Position numbers and translations under genes: made by a program. From Bradyrhizobium sp. CCGUVB1N3 (lineage in GTDB: Bacteria; Pseudomonadota; Alphaproteobacteria; Rhizobiales; Xanthobacteraceae), in the NCBI RefSeq assembly GCF_024199925.1, contig NZ_JANADR010000001.1, positions 9,427,501 to 9,491,500 of the forward strand: a stretch of 64,000 nt of DNA. Direction: 5' to 3'. Position 1 is the stretch's first letter; each line of letters opens with the position of its first letter. The notes beneath the pieces were generated by a model. The model made no database searches and was not told the origin of the DNA. It saw only the letters and a list, made by a program, of their open reading frames with translations. Below are positions 24,956 to 32,332 of this stretch, one piece after another.

Positions 24956-26079
24956 CACATCACCTCGATGTCGGCTTCGATCGCGCCGGCGGCCTTGATC
25001 GCCTGGAGGATGCTGATGAGGTCGCGCGGGCCGATGCCGAGGCCGTTGAGGCCGTCGACGAGCTGCTGGAGCGAGACGCCGTCCTTGACGACCGCGAACT
25101 TCTTGCCGTCCTCGGTGACGCTGACGCCGCTGCGCGGGGTGACCACGGTCCGGCCGCGCGACAGCGGATTGGGCTGGCTCACTTGGGGGCTCTCGGAGAT
25201 CGTGACGGTGAGATTGCCCTGCGCGACTGCGACGGTAGCGACGCGGACGTCACGGCCCATCACGATGATGCCGCTTCGTTCGTCGATGATGATCTTGGCG
25301 GCGAGATCAGGATCGACCTGGAGCTGCTCGATCTCGGTGAGGAAGGCGACGACGTTGCCCTTGAACTCCGGCGGAATCGAGAGCTGCACAGTGGAGGGAT
25401 CGAGCGGCTCGGCGCTCTTGACGCCGAGATAGTCGTTGATGGCGGCCGCGATGCGTTTTGCCGTGGTGAAGTCGGCATTGCGCAGCGCCAGCCGCACGTT
25501 CGGCAGGCGGTTCAGCGCGAACTCGATCTCGCGCTCGATGATGGCGCCGTTGGCGATGCGCCCCACCGTCGGCACGCCGCGAACGATTTTTGCGGCTTCG
25601 CCCTCGGCCTGGAAGCCGGAGATCGCGAGCGAGCCCTGGGCGACCGCATAGACGTTGCCGTCGGCACCTAACAGGGGGGTGACGAGCAGGGTGCCGCCCT
25701 GCAAATTCTTGGCATCACCGAGCGCGGACACCGTGACGTCCATGCGCGTGCCCTGTGTCGCGAAGGCCGGCAGATTGCCGGTCACCATGACGGCGGCGAC
25801 GTTGCCGGTGCGGATGGTGGCGCCGCGGATGTTGACGCCCATGCGTTCCAGCATCGCCTGCAGCGACTGCTTGGTGAAAGGGATGTTGTTGAGCGTGTCG
25901 CCGGTGCCGTTGAGGCCGACGACGAGGCCGTAGCCGATGAGCTGGTTCTGCCGGACACCTTCGATATTGGCGAGGTCCTTGATGCGCGAGGTCGCGCTTG
26001 CAGGCACGGCCATGAACGCCAGCGCTGACAGCGCGGCACATGCCGCCCCCAATAACCTTGCCCAACGCACGCCTGGCAT
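24955..26079 (-). CDS. flgI: Flagellar P-ring protein FlgI
   Basis: 374 residues with a Sec signal peptide (ARLLGAACAALSALAFMAVPASA). TSRIKDLANIEGVRQNQLIGYGLVVGLNGTGD is the diagnostic start of the mature protein, and the end VDGLNGLGIGPRDLISILQAIKAAGAIEADIEVM is also typical. It builds the periplasmic P ring around the rod. First gene of flgI-flgJ-flgN-like, with a sigma-54-like promoter about 75 bases upstream. Confidence 0.96.
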   Translation of the reverse strand: MPGVRWARLLGAACAALSALAFMAVPASATSRIKDLANIEGVRQNQLIGYGLVVGLNGTGDTLNNIPFTKQSLQAMLERMGVNIRGATIRTGNVAAVMVTGNLPAFATQGTRMDVTVSALGDAKNLQGGTLLVTPLLGADGNVYAVAQGSLAISGFQAEGEAAKIVRGVPTVGRIANGAIIEREIEFALNRLPNVRLALRNADFTTAKRIAAAINDYLGVKSAEPLDPSTVQLSIPPEFKGNVVAFLTEIEQLQVDPDLAAKIIIDERSGIIVMGRDVRVATVAVAQGNLTVTISESPQVSQPNPLSRGRTVVTPRSGVSVTEDGKKFAVVKDGVSLQQLVDGLNGLGIGPRDLISILQAIKAAGAIEADIEVM

Positions 26080-26154
26080 CCTCTGCTCCCCGAGGCTCCT
26101 TTAGATCTCGGACCCGTTCGACACTCCCATGACGAGCTGGTCCGAACCTCTCTA

Positions 26155-26170
26155 TGCGAGCGCCGTGCCA
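26155..26170 (-). promoter_or_regulatory. Sigma-54-like promoter of flgI operon
   Basis: Read on the minus strand: TGGCAC-GGCGC-TCGCA. This has a perfect -24 element and a conserved GC at -12 with one mismatch in the TTGC box. The spacing to the flgI ATG at 26079 is about 75 bases, as for flgE. Confidence 0.55.
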
Positions 26171-26288
26171 GCGTGATGCGGTGAAGCTAGACGGTTGAAT
26201 AGGTTGATTAAATTGCGCTTCATCGGCGCCAGCCGATGTTCGCCTTGAGGAGCGAAACTGCCGCCTGTCGGCAGATTTTGCCGGGCTG

Positions 26289-26303
26289 TTTACGCCTCAT
26301 TAA
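26289..26303 (+). promoter_or_regulatory. Near-match CtrA box before fliX
   Basis: TTTACGCCTCATTAA, one mismatch to TTAA-N7-TTAA, 47 bases before the fliX ATG. Confidence 0.4.
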
Positions 26304-26349
26304 CCATAATGCGGCGAAGCTGCCGCCATCGATCACGCGGATTCCTTCG

Positions 26350-26763
26350 ATGCGCATCTACGGACCGAATGGCACCACGCTTGGAGCGCCCGCCAGCCAG
26401 ACCAGGCGGACGAGCTCCGGCACCTTCGTGCTGCCCGATACCTCCTCGACGCAGGAGACCAAGTCCGCATCCGCGCCGAAGGCCGCTGCCAACATTGATG
26501 CGCTGCTTGCGCTGCAGGGCATCGAGGAGGACCCGGTCGAGCGGCGCAAGCGCTCGGTCGCCCGCGGCAAGACCGCGCTCGACGTGCTCGACGATCTCAA
26601 GATGGGACTGTTGTCGGGTAACCTCGACGCCTCGACGGTGATGCGCCTGCGCGATGCGGCAGCAAACCTCAAATCGTCCTCCGGTGATCCCGGCCTTGAT
26701 GCCGTGCTCTCCGAGATCGAGCTGCGCGTCGAGGTCGAACTCGCGAAGGCCGGGCAGGCCTGA
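26350..26763 (+). CDS. fliX: Flagellar assembly regulator FliX
   Basis: 137 residues from the ATG at 26350 (MRIYGPNGTTLG). The C-terminal half, IDALLALQGIEEDPVERRKRSVARGKTALDVLDDLKMGLLSG, is the FliX signature. In Caulobacter FliX couples basal-body assembly to the sigma-54 activator FlbD. Here it is divergent from flgI, one of the genes whose promoter looks sigma-54 dependent. flbD itself is not in this window. The longer upstream frame is non-coding leader. Confidence 0.9.
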   Translation: MRIYGPNGTTLGAPASQTRRTSSGTFVLPDTSSTQETKSASAPKAAANIDALLALQGIEEDPVERRKRSVARGKTALDVLDDLKMGLLSGNLDASTVMRLRDAAANLKSSSGDPGLDAVLSEIELRVEVELAKAGQA

Positions 26764-26768
26764 GCGTT

Positions 26769-26957
26769 ATCCGTCGTCCTGAGGTGCTCGCGTAGCGAGC
26801 CTCGAAGGGCGATGGCCCGGCGGTCGCCGCGAGGACATTGAACGCGCTGATTCATCTCGGCCGTTCATCCTTCGAGGCTCCCAGCGCGGTGCTGCGCACC
26901 GCGCTACTCGCGCCTCCAGCGACAACGGCTTCGCCGTTGCGCGGGGATGACGGGGTC
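26769..26957. repeat. Dispersed palindromic repeat overlapping the end of the HxlR gene
   Basis: About 190 bases of imperfect inverted repeats: CGTCCTGAGG ... CGAGCCTCGAAGG at one end, CCTTCGAGGCTC in the middle, short hairpins GCGGTGCTGCGCACCGC and AACGGCTTCGCCGTT, and GGGGATGACG at the far end. This style of intergenic repeat is widespread in Bradyrhizobium. It begins six bases after fliX and covers the last codons of the HxlR gene. Confidence 0.7.
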
Positions 26958-27332
26958 TCTTGACGCCGCTTCCTGCTTCTGCTGCGCGTCGTAGCGGCGC
27001 TGGGCGGCGAGGACGTCCTTCAGGTTCTCCTCGGCCCAATCGCGCAAGGGATCGACAGCGGCGGCGAGCGTCAGCCCGAGCTGCGTGATCGAATACTCGA
27101 CCGTCACCGGAACGGTTGCGATGGCGCGGCGCTTGATCAATCCGTCGCGTTCGAGTGACTTGAGAACCTGGCTCAACATCTTCTGCGAAATGCCTTCAAT
27201 CGTCCGGCGCAACTGATTGAAACGCATCGCCTCCGCGCGCAGCAGCAACAGGATCAGCACCGCCCATTTGTCGCCGACGCGATCGAGGATCTGGCGCGTC
27301 GGACAATTGGCTGCGTAGACGTCGGGCTTCAT
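26904..27332 (-). CDS. HxlR-family transcriptional regulator
   Basis: 142 residues. CPTRQILDRVGDKWAVLILLLL, MRFNQLRRTIEGISQKMLSQVLKSLERDGLIKRR and VEYSITQLGLTLAAAVDPLRDW are the HxlR winged helix in order. The single N-terminal cysteine (Cys10) is the residue that senses oxidants or quinones in several HxlR proteins. The last 20 or so residues (from about SRDPVIPAQRRSR) are encoded by the dispersed repeat, so the native C-terminus has been replaced or extended. Divergent from an NAD(P)-binding reductase, its likely target. Confidence 0.88.
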   Translation of the reverse strand: MKPDVYAANCPTRQILDRVGDKWAVLILLLLRAEAMRFNQLRRTIEGISQKMLSQVLKSLERDGLIKRRAIATVPVTVEYSITQLGLTLAAAVDPLRDWAEENLKDVLAAQRRYDAQQKQEAASRDPVIPAQRRSRCRWRRE

Positions 27333-27352
27333 GTCTTGGTTCCTCGCGATCT

Positions 27353-27453
27353 GTTCCGGTTACGCGTTCCGGTTACTCTTGCGTAAGCAGGTAAGCCAAA
27401 AGTGCTCTCTTAACACCAGCATTCTTTGCGATATCTAGTCACCGCTAGTTACC
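27353..27453. promoter_or_regulatory. Two tandem direct repeats in the HxlR/reductase divergent region
   Basis: GTTCCGGTTAC occurs at 27353-27363 and 27366-27376 (13-base period), close to the HxlR start. CTAGTCACC and CTAGTTACC occur at 27435-27443 and 27445-27453, close to the reductase start. HxlR dimers bind short repeated sites; one of these pairs is a candidate operator. Confidence 0.4.
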
Positions 27454-27474
27454 ACAGAAGCAAAGGAGCCTTCC

Positions 27475-28086
27475 ATGAAAATCGCAGTCGTCGGGGCCTC
27501 GGGCCGGGCCGGTTCGGAGATCACCAAGGAACTGTCCCGCCGCGGCCATGCCGTCACCGCCATCGCCCGGAACCCGGAGAAGATTGCCAGCCTGCCGAAC
27601 GTCGCCCCGACGAAGGGCGACGTGCTCGACCAGGCCGGGCTCGCCAAGCTCTGGGCCGGGCAGGACGTCGCCATCAGTTCCGTCCACTTCCTGGCCAGCG
27701 ATCCGCACAAGCTGATCGGCGCCGCCAAGGACTCGAAGGTTGGCCGCTACCTCGTGGTCGGCGGTGCGGGCAGCCTCGAGGTCGCGCCGGGCGTGAAACT
27801 GGTCACAACCCCCGGTTTTCCCGCCCAATACAAGGCCGAAGCGGAGAAAGGTTCCGCATTCCTCGATCTGCTGCGGCAGGAAAAGGAACTGAATTGGACC
27901 TTCATCTCGCCGTCGGCCCTGTTCGTGGAGGGTGAGCGGACCGGCAAGTTCCGGCTTGGGACCGATCAGCTTCTCGCAGATGCGAGCGGGAAGAGCTGGA
28001 TCACCTTCGCTGATTACGCCATTGCACTGGCCGACGAGATCGAGCGGCCTTCGCATCTGCGGAAGCGTTTCACGGTCGGCTACTGA
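27475..28086 (+). CDS. NAD(P)H-binding reductase, NmrA/SDR type
   Basis: 203 residues. The N-terminal KIAVVGASGRAGSEITKELSRRGHAV is an atypical-SDR Rossmann motif (GASGxxG, residues 7-13). VGRYLVVGGAGSLEVAPG and LNWTFISPSALFVEGERTGKFRLG follow as in the YwnB/NmrA-like group. No classical YxxxK is seen. These proteins reduce quinones or act as redox-dependent regulators. The divergent HxlR regulator with an N-terminal cysteine suggests an electrophile- or quinone-responsive pair. The substrate is inferred only. Confidence 0.82.
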   Translation: MKIAVVGASGRAGSEITKELSRRGHAVTAIARNPEKIASLPNVAPTKGDVLDQAGLAKLWAGQDVAISSVHFLASDPHKLIGAAKDSKVGRYLVVGGAGSLEVAPGVKLVTTPGFPAQYKAEAEKGSAFLDLLRQEKELNWTFISPSALFVEGERTGKFRLGTDQLLADASGKSWITFADYAIALADEIERPSHLRKRFTVGY

Positions 28087-28093
28087 GTGGATA

Positions 28094-28147
28094 ACCGCCC
28101 CCAGGTGCTTGCCGATAAAGCTGCCGGTGCAAGGACTTGGGGGCGGT
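28094..28147. terminator. Hairpin after the reductase gene
   Basis: ACCGCCCCCA at 28094-28103 pairs with TGGGGGCGGT at 28138-28147 around a 34-base loop that contains smaller inverted segments. It begins 8 bases after the stop. No T-run follows, so it may be a mRNA-stabilising or factor-dependent end rather than a simple terminator. Confidence 0.4.
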
Positions 28148-28168
28148 AACGCCAACATCAGGGAAATA

Positions 28169-28197
28169 TTGTCTGTCACAAGAGGCCGCTATATAAG
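28169..28197 (+). promoter_or_regulatory. Candidate sigma-70 promoter of dksA
   Basis: TTGTCT, 17 bases, TATAAG, about 60 bases before the proposed dksA start. Confidence 0.4.
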
Positions 28198-28255
28198 CCC
28201 GGCTCAACGGACCCTGTCCGTCGCGAGTCGTTGCTTAAAAAAGAATAGGCCGCCC

Positions 28256-28666
28256 TTGGAAAAGTTGAAAAATTACCGACCGACCGAAAAAGAGCCTTTC
28301 ATGAACGACCGGCAGAAGGAGTACTTCCGTTTGAAGCTCCTCGCCTGGAAGGATGAGATCCTCAAAGAGTCCAAGCTCACCCTGCAAGCTCTGCAGGAGG
28401 AGAACGTCAACCACCCCGATCTCGCCGATCGGGCTTCGTCCGAAACCGACCGTGCCATCGAACTCCGCGCCCGCGACCGCCAGCGCAAGTTGATCGCCAA
28501 GATCGATGCAGCGCTTCAGCGTATCGAGGACAACACCTACGGCTATTGCGAAGAGACCGGCGAGCCGATCTCATTGAAGCGGCTGGAAGCCCGCCCGATC
28601 GCAACGCTGTCGGTGGAAGCGCAGGAGCGCCACGAGAAGCGCGAGAAGGTTTATCGCGACGAATAG
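28256..28666 (+). CDS. dksA: RNA polymerase-binding transcription factor DksA
   Basis: 136 residues from a TTG at 28256 (EKLKNYRPTEKEPFMNDRQ); an ATG at 28301 would remove residues that alphaproteobacterial DksA proteins conserve, so I prefer the TTG. The coiled coil includes NHPDLADRASSETDRAIELRARDRQRKL. The zinc-finger region reads YGYCEETGEPISLKRLEARPIATLSVEAQ, with one cysteine instead of four. This single-cysteine form is the usual alphaproteobacterial type. DksA acts with ppGpp on RNA polymerase in the stringent response. Confidence 0.9.
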   Translation: MEKLKNYRPTEKEPFMNDRQKEYFRLKLLAWKDEILKESKLTLQALQEENVNHPDLADRASSETDRAIELRARDRQRKLIAKIDAALQRIEDNTYGYCEETGEPISLKRLEARPIATLSVEAQERHEKREKVYRDE

Positions 28667-28769
28667 GCCGGAAGGCCAAAGGCGTCCGCCGCTTGAATGC
28701 CGCGGATCCCGCGCGTAGACTCGCGCCGCCATGATGATTTGCTCTCTCAACATCGCATCGGTCTTCTTC

Positions 28770-28832
28770 CTGGGCTGATCCCGCTTCCATGAGGAAGCGC
28801 TGATCGACCCCGTGGGCTGTGCCCAGCGGGAT
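28770..28832 (+). other. Structured segment in the PhyH leader
   Basis: The 243-base gap before the PhyH gene contains a perfect GCTTCC-ATGA-GGAAGC hairpin (28783-28798) and TGGGC-TGT-GCCCA (28813-28825). It also contains long-range complements CTGGGC (28770) with GCCCAG (28821), and ATCCCGC (28778) with GCGGGAT (28826), whose order would form a pseudoknot. Whether this is an RNA element or a decayed repeat cannot be told from sequence alone. Confidence 0.3.
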
Positions 28833-28909
28833 TCCAGTGAACCGAATGAGTCGGCCGGGTTCCGCATGACGCGAACCGACGATGGCTGGCGACAGCTCGA
28901 GAGACAATC

Positions 28910-29719
28910 ATGACCGATAGAGATGAAGTGCGTGCGCTGAGCGCCGCGCAAATTGCGCAATTCATTGCGCAAGGCTTTGTCCGGATTGACAACGCCTTTC
29001 CCCGGGAACTCGCAGAGCAGGGCCGCGCCATCTTGTGCCGCGATCTGCCCTGCAGCGAGCACGACCCGTCGACCTGGACACGCCCGGTGATCCGGCTGTC
29101 CGGGTATGGCAATCCGCCGTTCCCAGAAATCGCCAACACGCCAGTGCTGCATCGCGCGTTCGACCAGCTGGTCGGTGCGGGTCGTTGGCGGCCGCGCAAG
29201 GATATCGGCGGCACCTTCGCTGTGCGCTTCCCGCATCCGGACGATCCCGGCGATGCCGGCTGGCACATCGATCTCAGCTTCCCCGGCGAGGATTGCGATC
29301 CCAACGAGCGGCACGATCATTCGGCGTGGCGGGCCAACATTGTCTCGCGCGGGCGCGCGCTGTTGATGCTGTTCCTGTTCTCCGATGTCCGCAAGGATGA
29401 TGCGCCGACGCGGATCAGGGTCGGCTCGCACATGCCGATGGCGCGCTATCTGGCGCCGGCGGGCGAGGCCGGGCGGTCGCGGATGGTGCTGGATGAGATG
29501 GGCGCCGACTGCGAGATCGCGCTCGCGACGGGCGCGGCGGGCACCGTCTATCTCTGCCATCCCTTCCTGGTGCACGCGGCGCAGCAGCATCGCGGAAAGG
29601 CGCCGCGCTTCATGGCACAGCCCGATCTTCCTCCTGCCGAGCCGTATCGGCTCGATCGCGCCGATGGTGACTATTCGCCGGTCGAGATCGCGATCCGTAT
29701 CGCGCTCGGACGTGACTGA
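28910..29719 (+). CDS. Phytanoyl-CoA dioxygenase (PhyH) family oxygenase
   Basis: 269 residues. Fe(II)/2-oxoglutarate oxygenase with the metal facial triad: His119 and Asp121 in GWHIDLSFPGED, and a distal histidine at 217 or 222 in YLCHPFLVHAAQQHRGKAPRFM, followed by an arginine for 2-oxoglutarate. TRIRVGSHMPMARYL is the usual PhyH 'GSH' element. It hydroxylates a small-molecule substrate I cannot identify. Monocistronic between dksA and a decayed region. Confidence 0.82.
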   Translation: MTDRDEVRALSAAQIAQFIAQGFVRIDNAFPRELAEQGRAILCRDLPCSEHDPSTWTRPVIRLSGYGNPPFPEIANTPVLHRAFDQLVGAGRWRPRKDIGGTFAVRFPHPDDPGDAGWHIDLSFPGEDCDPNERHDHSAWRANIVSRGRALLMLFLFSDVRKDDAPTRIRVGSHMPMARYLAPAGEAGRSRMVLDEMGADCEIALATGAAGTVYLCHPFLVHAAQQHRGKAPRFMAQPDLPPAEPYRLDRADGDYSPVEIAIRIALGRD

Positions 29720-29959
29720 CGAAGGCGATGTTCGCCCATGCTGTCGTGGCGCGTGTTCACGCGCCACGGCCATCTCGTTGCGTGATGCGGTTCATCGCGG
29801 CGAACACGAAAACTGAATCGCGATCAAGGGACTAGACCCAACTCCTTCCTGCTCACGTGAGCTCGGAAGAGAAAGAGCCTTCACTTCAGGTGAGGATGTT
29901 TTTGCGAGTCGGAGCAACGGGATCGACTCGACTTCTAAAGATGCGGCCAGCGGCACGAA

Positions 29960-30207
29960 GCATCGCCATCGTCGCGCATCCTGTGCCTGCGCGGAGCGTG
30001 CGCCGCCATAAAGCCGGGACCAGCTCAACAACTCCTTAACGGCCGGCAGCAGGCCATAGGCCGCATCGGTCAGCTCGTACGCCACCCGCAGCGGCTTTTC
30101 GGCGAAGTTGATTTGGCAGACGAGCCGTCCTGCTCGAGCTGGCGCGGCTGCGTCGCCGGCATGTGCTGGGTGATGCCGGCGGCCGACCGCCGCAAGGCGC
30201 CGAAGTG
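29960..30207 (-). pseudogene. HxlR-family regulator remnant, frameshifted
   Basis: Minus strand. One frame (about 30204-30124) reads FGALRRSAAGITQHMPATQPRQLEQDG. A second frame from about 30128 downward reads GRLVCQINFAEKPLRVAYELTDAAYGLLPAVKELLSW. Joined, they give the HxlR wing ('FGALRRs..GITQkML..qLreLE.DGLv.r...aE.PlrVeYeLT..G..LlPal..L..W'). The N-terminal helix with the conserved Cys is absent. So this is a truncated, frameshifted HxlR gene; the shift falls near 30125. Confidence 0.6.
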
Positions 30208-30239
30208 TAGCCCGCCGGGTTCCACGCCTCCAGGCGCCG

Positions 30240-30350
30240 GACTGGTCGGTGCGCCTCGTCGCGACCGGCGTTCCCAGGCTGCCCTACAGCCTGCCGAAGG
30301 CGAGGCGGCTGCTCGGCTGGCAGGCGCGATCCATAACGAGGCAATTCTGA
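30240..30350 (+). pseudogene. Possible NAD-dependent epimerase C-terminal remnant
   Basis: Plus frame from 30240: DWSVRLVATGVPRLPYSLPKARRLLGWQARS, then stop shortly after. The SLPKARRLLGWQAR stretch is the C-terminal signature of sugar-nucleotide epimerases (KARRLLGW.PR). No start and no Rossmann domain is present nearby. Together with the HxlR remnant this makes 29720-30482 a gene graveyard; nothing else is supported there. Confidence 0.35.
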
Positions 30351-30482
30351 GCTCTGCCGAGAGCCTGATCCGGCTTGGCCTCGTCAAGGCGTAACGCGTG
30401 CGCTCCTCCCGCAGCGCTTGTCAGGCGGGAGCGGGGATGCTGAAGTGGCGACTTCAGTTGCGTAGCGTGGGAGTCGGCGCCG

Positions 30483-31262
30483 ATGGACAGAATTCTCGCA
30501 GCCGCAAAGGCGATCGCGCTGGCGCGCCGCAACCACGCTGCCCTCGCGCCGCTCGAGGTTCCCCCGCGCGATGAGGCAGAGGGTTACAAGATCCAGCGCG
30601 CGCTGCACGACGTGCTGCTGCCCCATGTCGGCTCGCTGGTTGGCTACAAGATCGGCTGCACCAGCCAGGTCATGCAGGACTACATGCAGATCGACCATCC
30701 CTGCGCCGGCGGCGTGTTCGAGAAGGTCGTGTACGACAGCCGCGCAAAACTGGCCGTTTCCGACTATGTCCGCGTCGGCGTCGAATGCGAAATCGCCGTG
30801 CGGCTGATGCGCGACCTTGCCCCCGGCGAGGCTCCGTTCACCGCCGAATGGGTGGGAGAGGCGGTCGATGCCTACGCCCCCGCGATCGAGATCGTCGACG
30901 ACCGCTATGTGAAGTGGGAGACGATGGGCGCGCCGACGCTGATCGCGGATGATTTCTTCGCCGCCGGCTGCGTGCTTGGTGAGGCGGTTCCGCGTTCGTC
31001 GGTGCCCGACCTCAAGGCGGTCGCCGGCCGCGCCCTCGTCAACGGCGAGGAGGCGGGCAAGGGTACCGGCGCCGACGTGCTCGGCCATCCCCACAACGCA
31101 CTCGCTTGGCTCGCCAATCATCTTGCCGCCGAAGGCAAGGGCCTGCATGCCGGCCAGCTCGTGCTCACCGGCAGCCTCGTGAAAACGCTGTGGCTGAAGG
31201 CCGGCGACAAGGTGCGGATGGAGCTGGACGGTCTTGGTGTGGTGGAAGCGAAGTTTACGTGA
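30483..31262 (+). CDS. 2-keto-4-pentenoate hydratase-like protein (FAH family)
   Basis: 259 residues. VGYKIGCTSQVMQDYMQIDHPCAGGVFEKVV and VGVECEIAVRLMRDLAPG carry the FAH/hydratase metal site (ECEIA, the acidic pair), followed by YAPAIEIVDDRYVKWE and LTGSLVKTLWLKAGDKVRMELDGLG. The fold matches MhpD-type hydratases and 4-oxalocrotonate decarboxylases, which act late in meta-cleavage of aromatic compounds. No other pathway gene is adjacent, so the physiological substrate is open. Ribosome site is weak. Confidence 0.85.
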   Translation: MDRILAAAKAIALARRNHAALAPLEVPPRDEAEGYKIQRALHDVLLPHVGSLVGYKIGCTSQVMQDYMQIDHPCAGGVFEKVVYDSRAKLAVSDYVRVGVECEIAVRLMRDLAPGEAPFTAEWVGEAVDAYAPAIEIVDDRYVKWETMGAPTLIADDFFAAGCVLGEAVPRSSVPDLKAVAGRALVNGEEAGKGTGADVLGHPHNALAWLANHLAAEGKGLHAGQLVLTGSLVKTLWLKAGDKVRMELDGLGVVEAKFT

Positions 31263-31285
31263 GGGCAATAGCCTCATTTTCCGCA

Positions 31286-31405
31286 GTCATTCCCCGCGAA
31301 GGCGGGGAATCCAGTACGCCGCAGCATAGCGATTGAATCAAAGGCGTCTTGGAGTACTGGATCGTCCGCCCCAGTGCGCAATTGCGCACAAGGCGGACGA
31401 TGACA
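31286..31405. repeat. Dispersed repeat with GTGCGCAATTGCGCAC palindrome
   Basis: Opens with TCATTCCCCGCGAAGGCGGGGAAT, an inverted repeat, and ends with the palindrome GTGCGCAATTGCGCAC (31374-31389) and GGCGGACGATGACAG. The CAATTG-centred palindrome recurs twice in the repeat at 63768-63888. It fills most of the 302-base gap between the hydratase and flgH; the remainder holds the flgH terminator. Confidence 0.65.
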
Positions 31406-31463
31406 GTGTTCGTTTGTCGTAATTGCCGCGCTCGTGGCGAGCCGACAGTCACAACAACGCCGA

Positions 31464-31507
31464 CCAAAAATCTTGCGGCCTCCGGCAGGGGAGCTACCGG
31501 AGGCCGC
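31464..31507 (-). terminator. Terminator of the flgFGAH operon
   Basis: Arms GCGGCCTCCGG (31475-31485) and CCGGAGGCCGC (31497-31507). Read on the minus strand the hairpin is followed by AAGATTTTTGG. It lies about 57 bases after the flgH stop. Confidence 0.85.
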
Positions 31508-31564
31508 GTAGAACATCACGTTGTGCCTAGGTTCACAACGAGATGTGGGAGCTCGGGAGAAGCT

Positions 31565-32329
31565 TTAGAAGGGCAGCAGCACGTCCATCACTTGCTGGCC
31601 GTAGCGCGGCTGTTGCACGTCGGTGATCTGGCCGCGGCCGCCATAGGCGATGCGGGCCTGGGCGATCTTGGTGGAGTCGATGGTGTTGTCGCTCTGGATG
31701 TCCTCGGGCCGGACGATGCCGGCGACGACCAGCTCGCGAATCTCGTAGTTGACGCGGATCTCCTGCTTGCCTTCGACGACGAGATTGCCGTTCGGTAGCA
31801 CCTGGGTCACGACCGCCGCGACGTTGGTCTGCAAGGCTTCCTGGCGCTGGACGGAGCCCTTGCCGTCGCTCGATGACGTCGAGTCGGTGGTGAGGAGGCG
31901 GCCGGGCAGGACCTTGAGGGGCTGCGTGACCGTTTTGCTGCCGATGAAATCGGTAATCCCTGAATCTTCCTTGGCGGTGCGGCTGCGCTGGGTCTCGTTG
32001 GCGATGTTGGCCTTGTCGGTGAAGTTGACGGTGATCGTGAGGAGGTCGCCGACCCGATTGGCGCGCTGGTCCTTGAAGAAGGCGCGGCTGCCGTTGCGCC
32101 ACAGCGAGTTCGGATTGTAGGAGGCGACTTCCGGCTTCGGCATCGGCATCTGCACCGGCTTGTAGCCGGGCTGCGTCGTCGGATTGTCGATCGCGGACAG
32201 TTTCGGCTGTTCGCCGATCTGCGACAGACGGTCGATCGAGGAGCACCCGCTCGCAAAGGCGAAGGTGGCGAGCAGCGTGCCGGAGAGGGCGATACGACGA
32301 AGGCGGGCCGCGGAACTGAACTTGGACAT
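31565..32329 (-). CDS. flgH: Flagellar L-ring protein FlgH
   Basis: 254 residues, lipoprotein signal with lipobox FASGC (Cys at about 29). NSLWRNGSRAFFKDQRANRVGDLLTITVNFTDKANI is the FlgH hallmark, and the end RPEDIQSDNTIDSTKIAQARIAYGGRGQITDVQQPRYGQQVMD also matches. It forms the outer-membrane L ring. Last gene of flgF-flgG-flgA-flgH with a 3-base gap to flgA. Confidence 0.95.
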   Translation of the reverse strand: MSKFSSAARLRRIALSGTLLATFAFASGCSSIDRLSQIGEQPKLSAIDNPTTQPGYKPVQMPMPKPEVASYNPNSLWRNGSRAFFKDQRANRVGDLLTITVNFTDKANIANETQRSRTAKEDSGITDFIGSKTVTQPLKVLPGRLLTTDSTSSSDGKGSVQRQEALQTNVAAVVTQVLPNGNLVVEGKQEIRVNYEIRELVVAGIVRPEDIQSDNTIDSTKIAQARIAYGGRGQITDVQQPRYGQQVMDVLLPF

Positions 32330-32332
32330 GAC

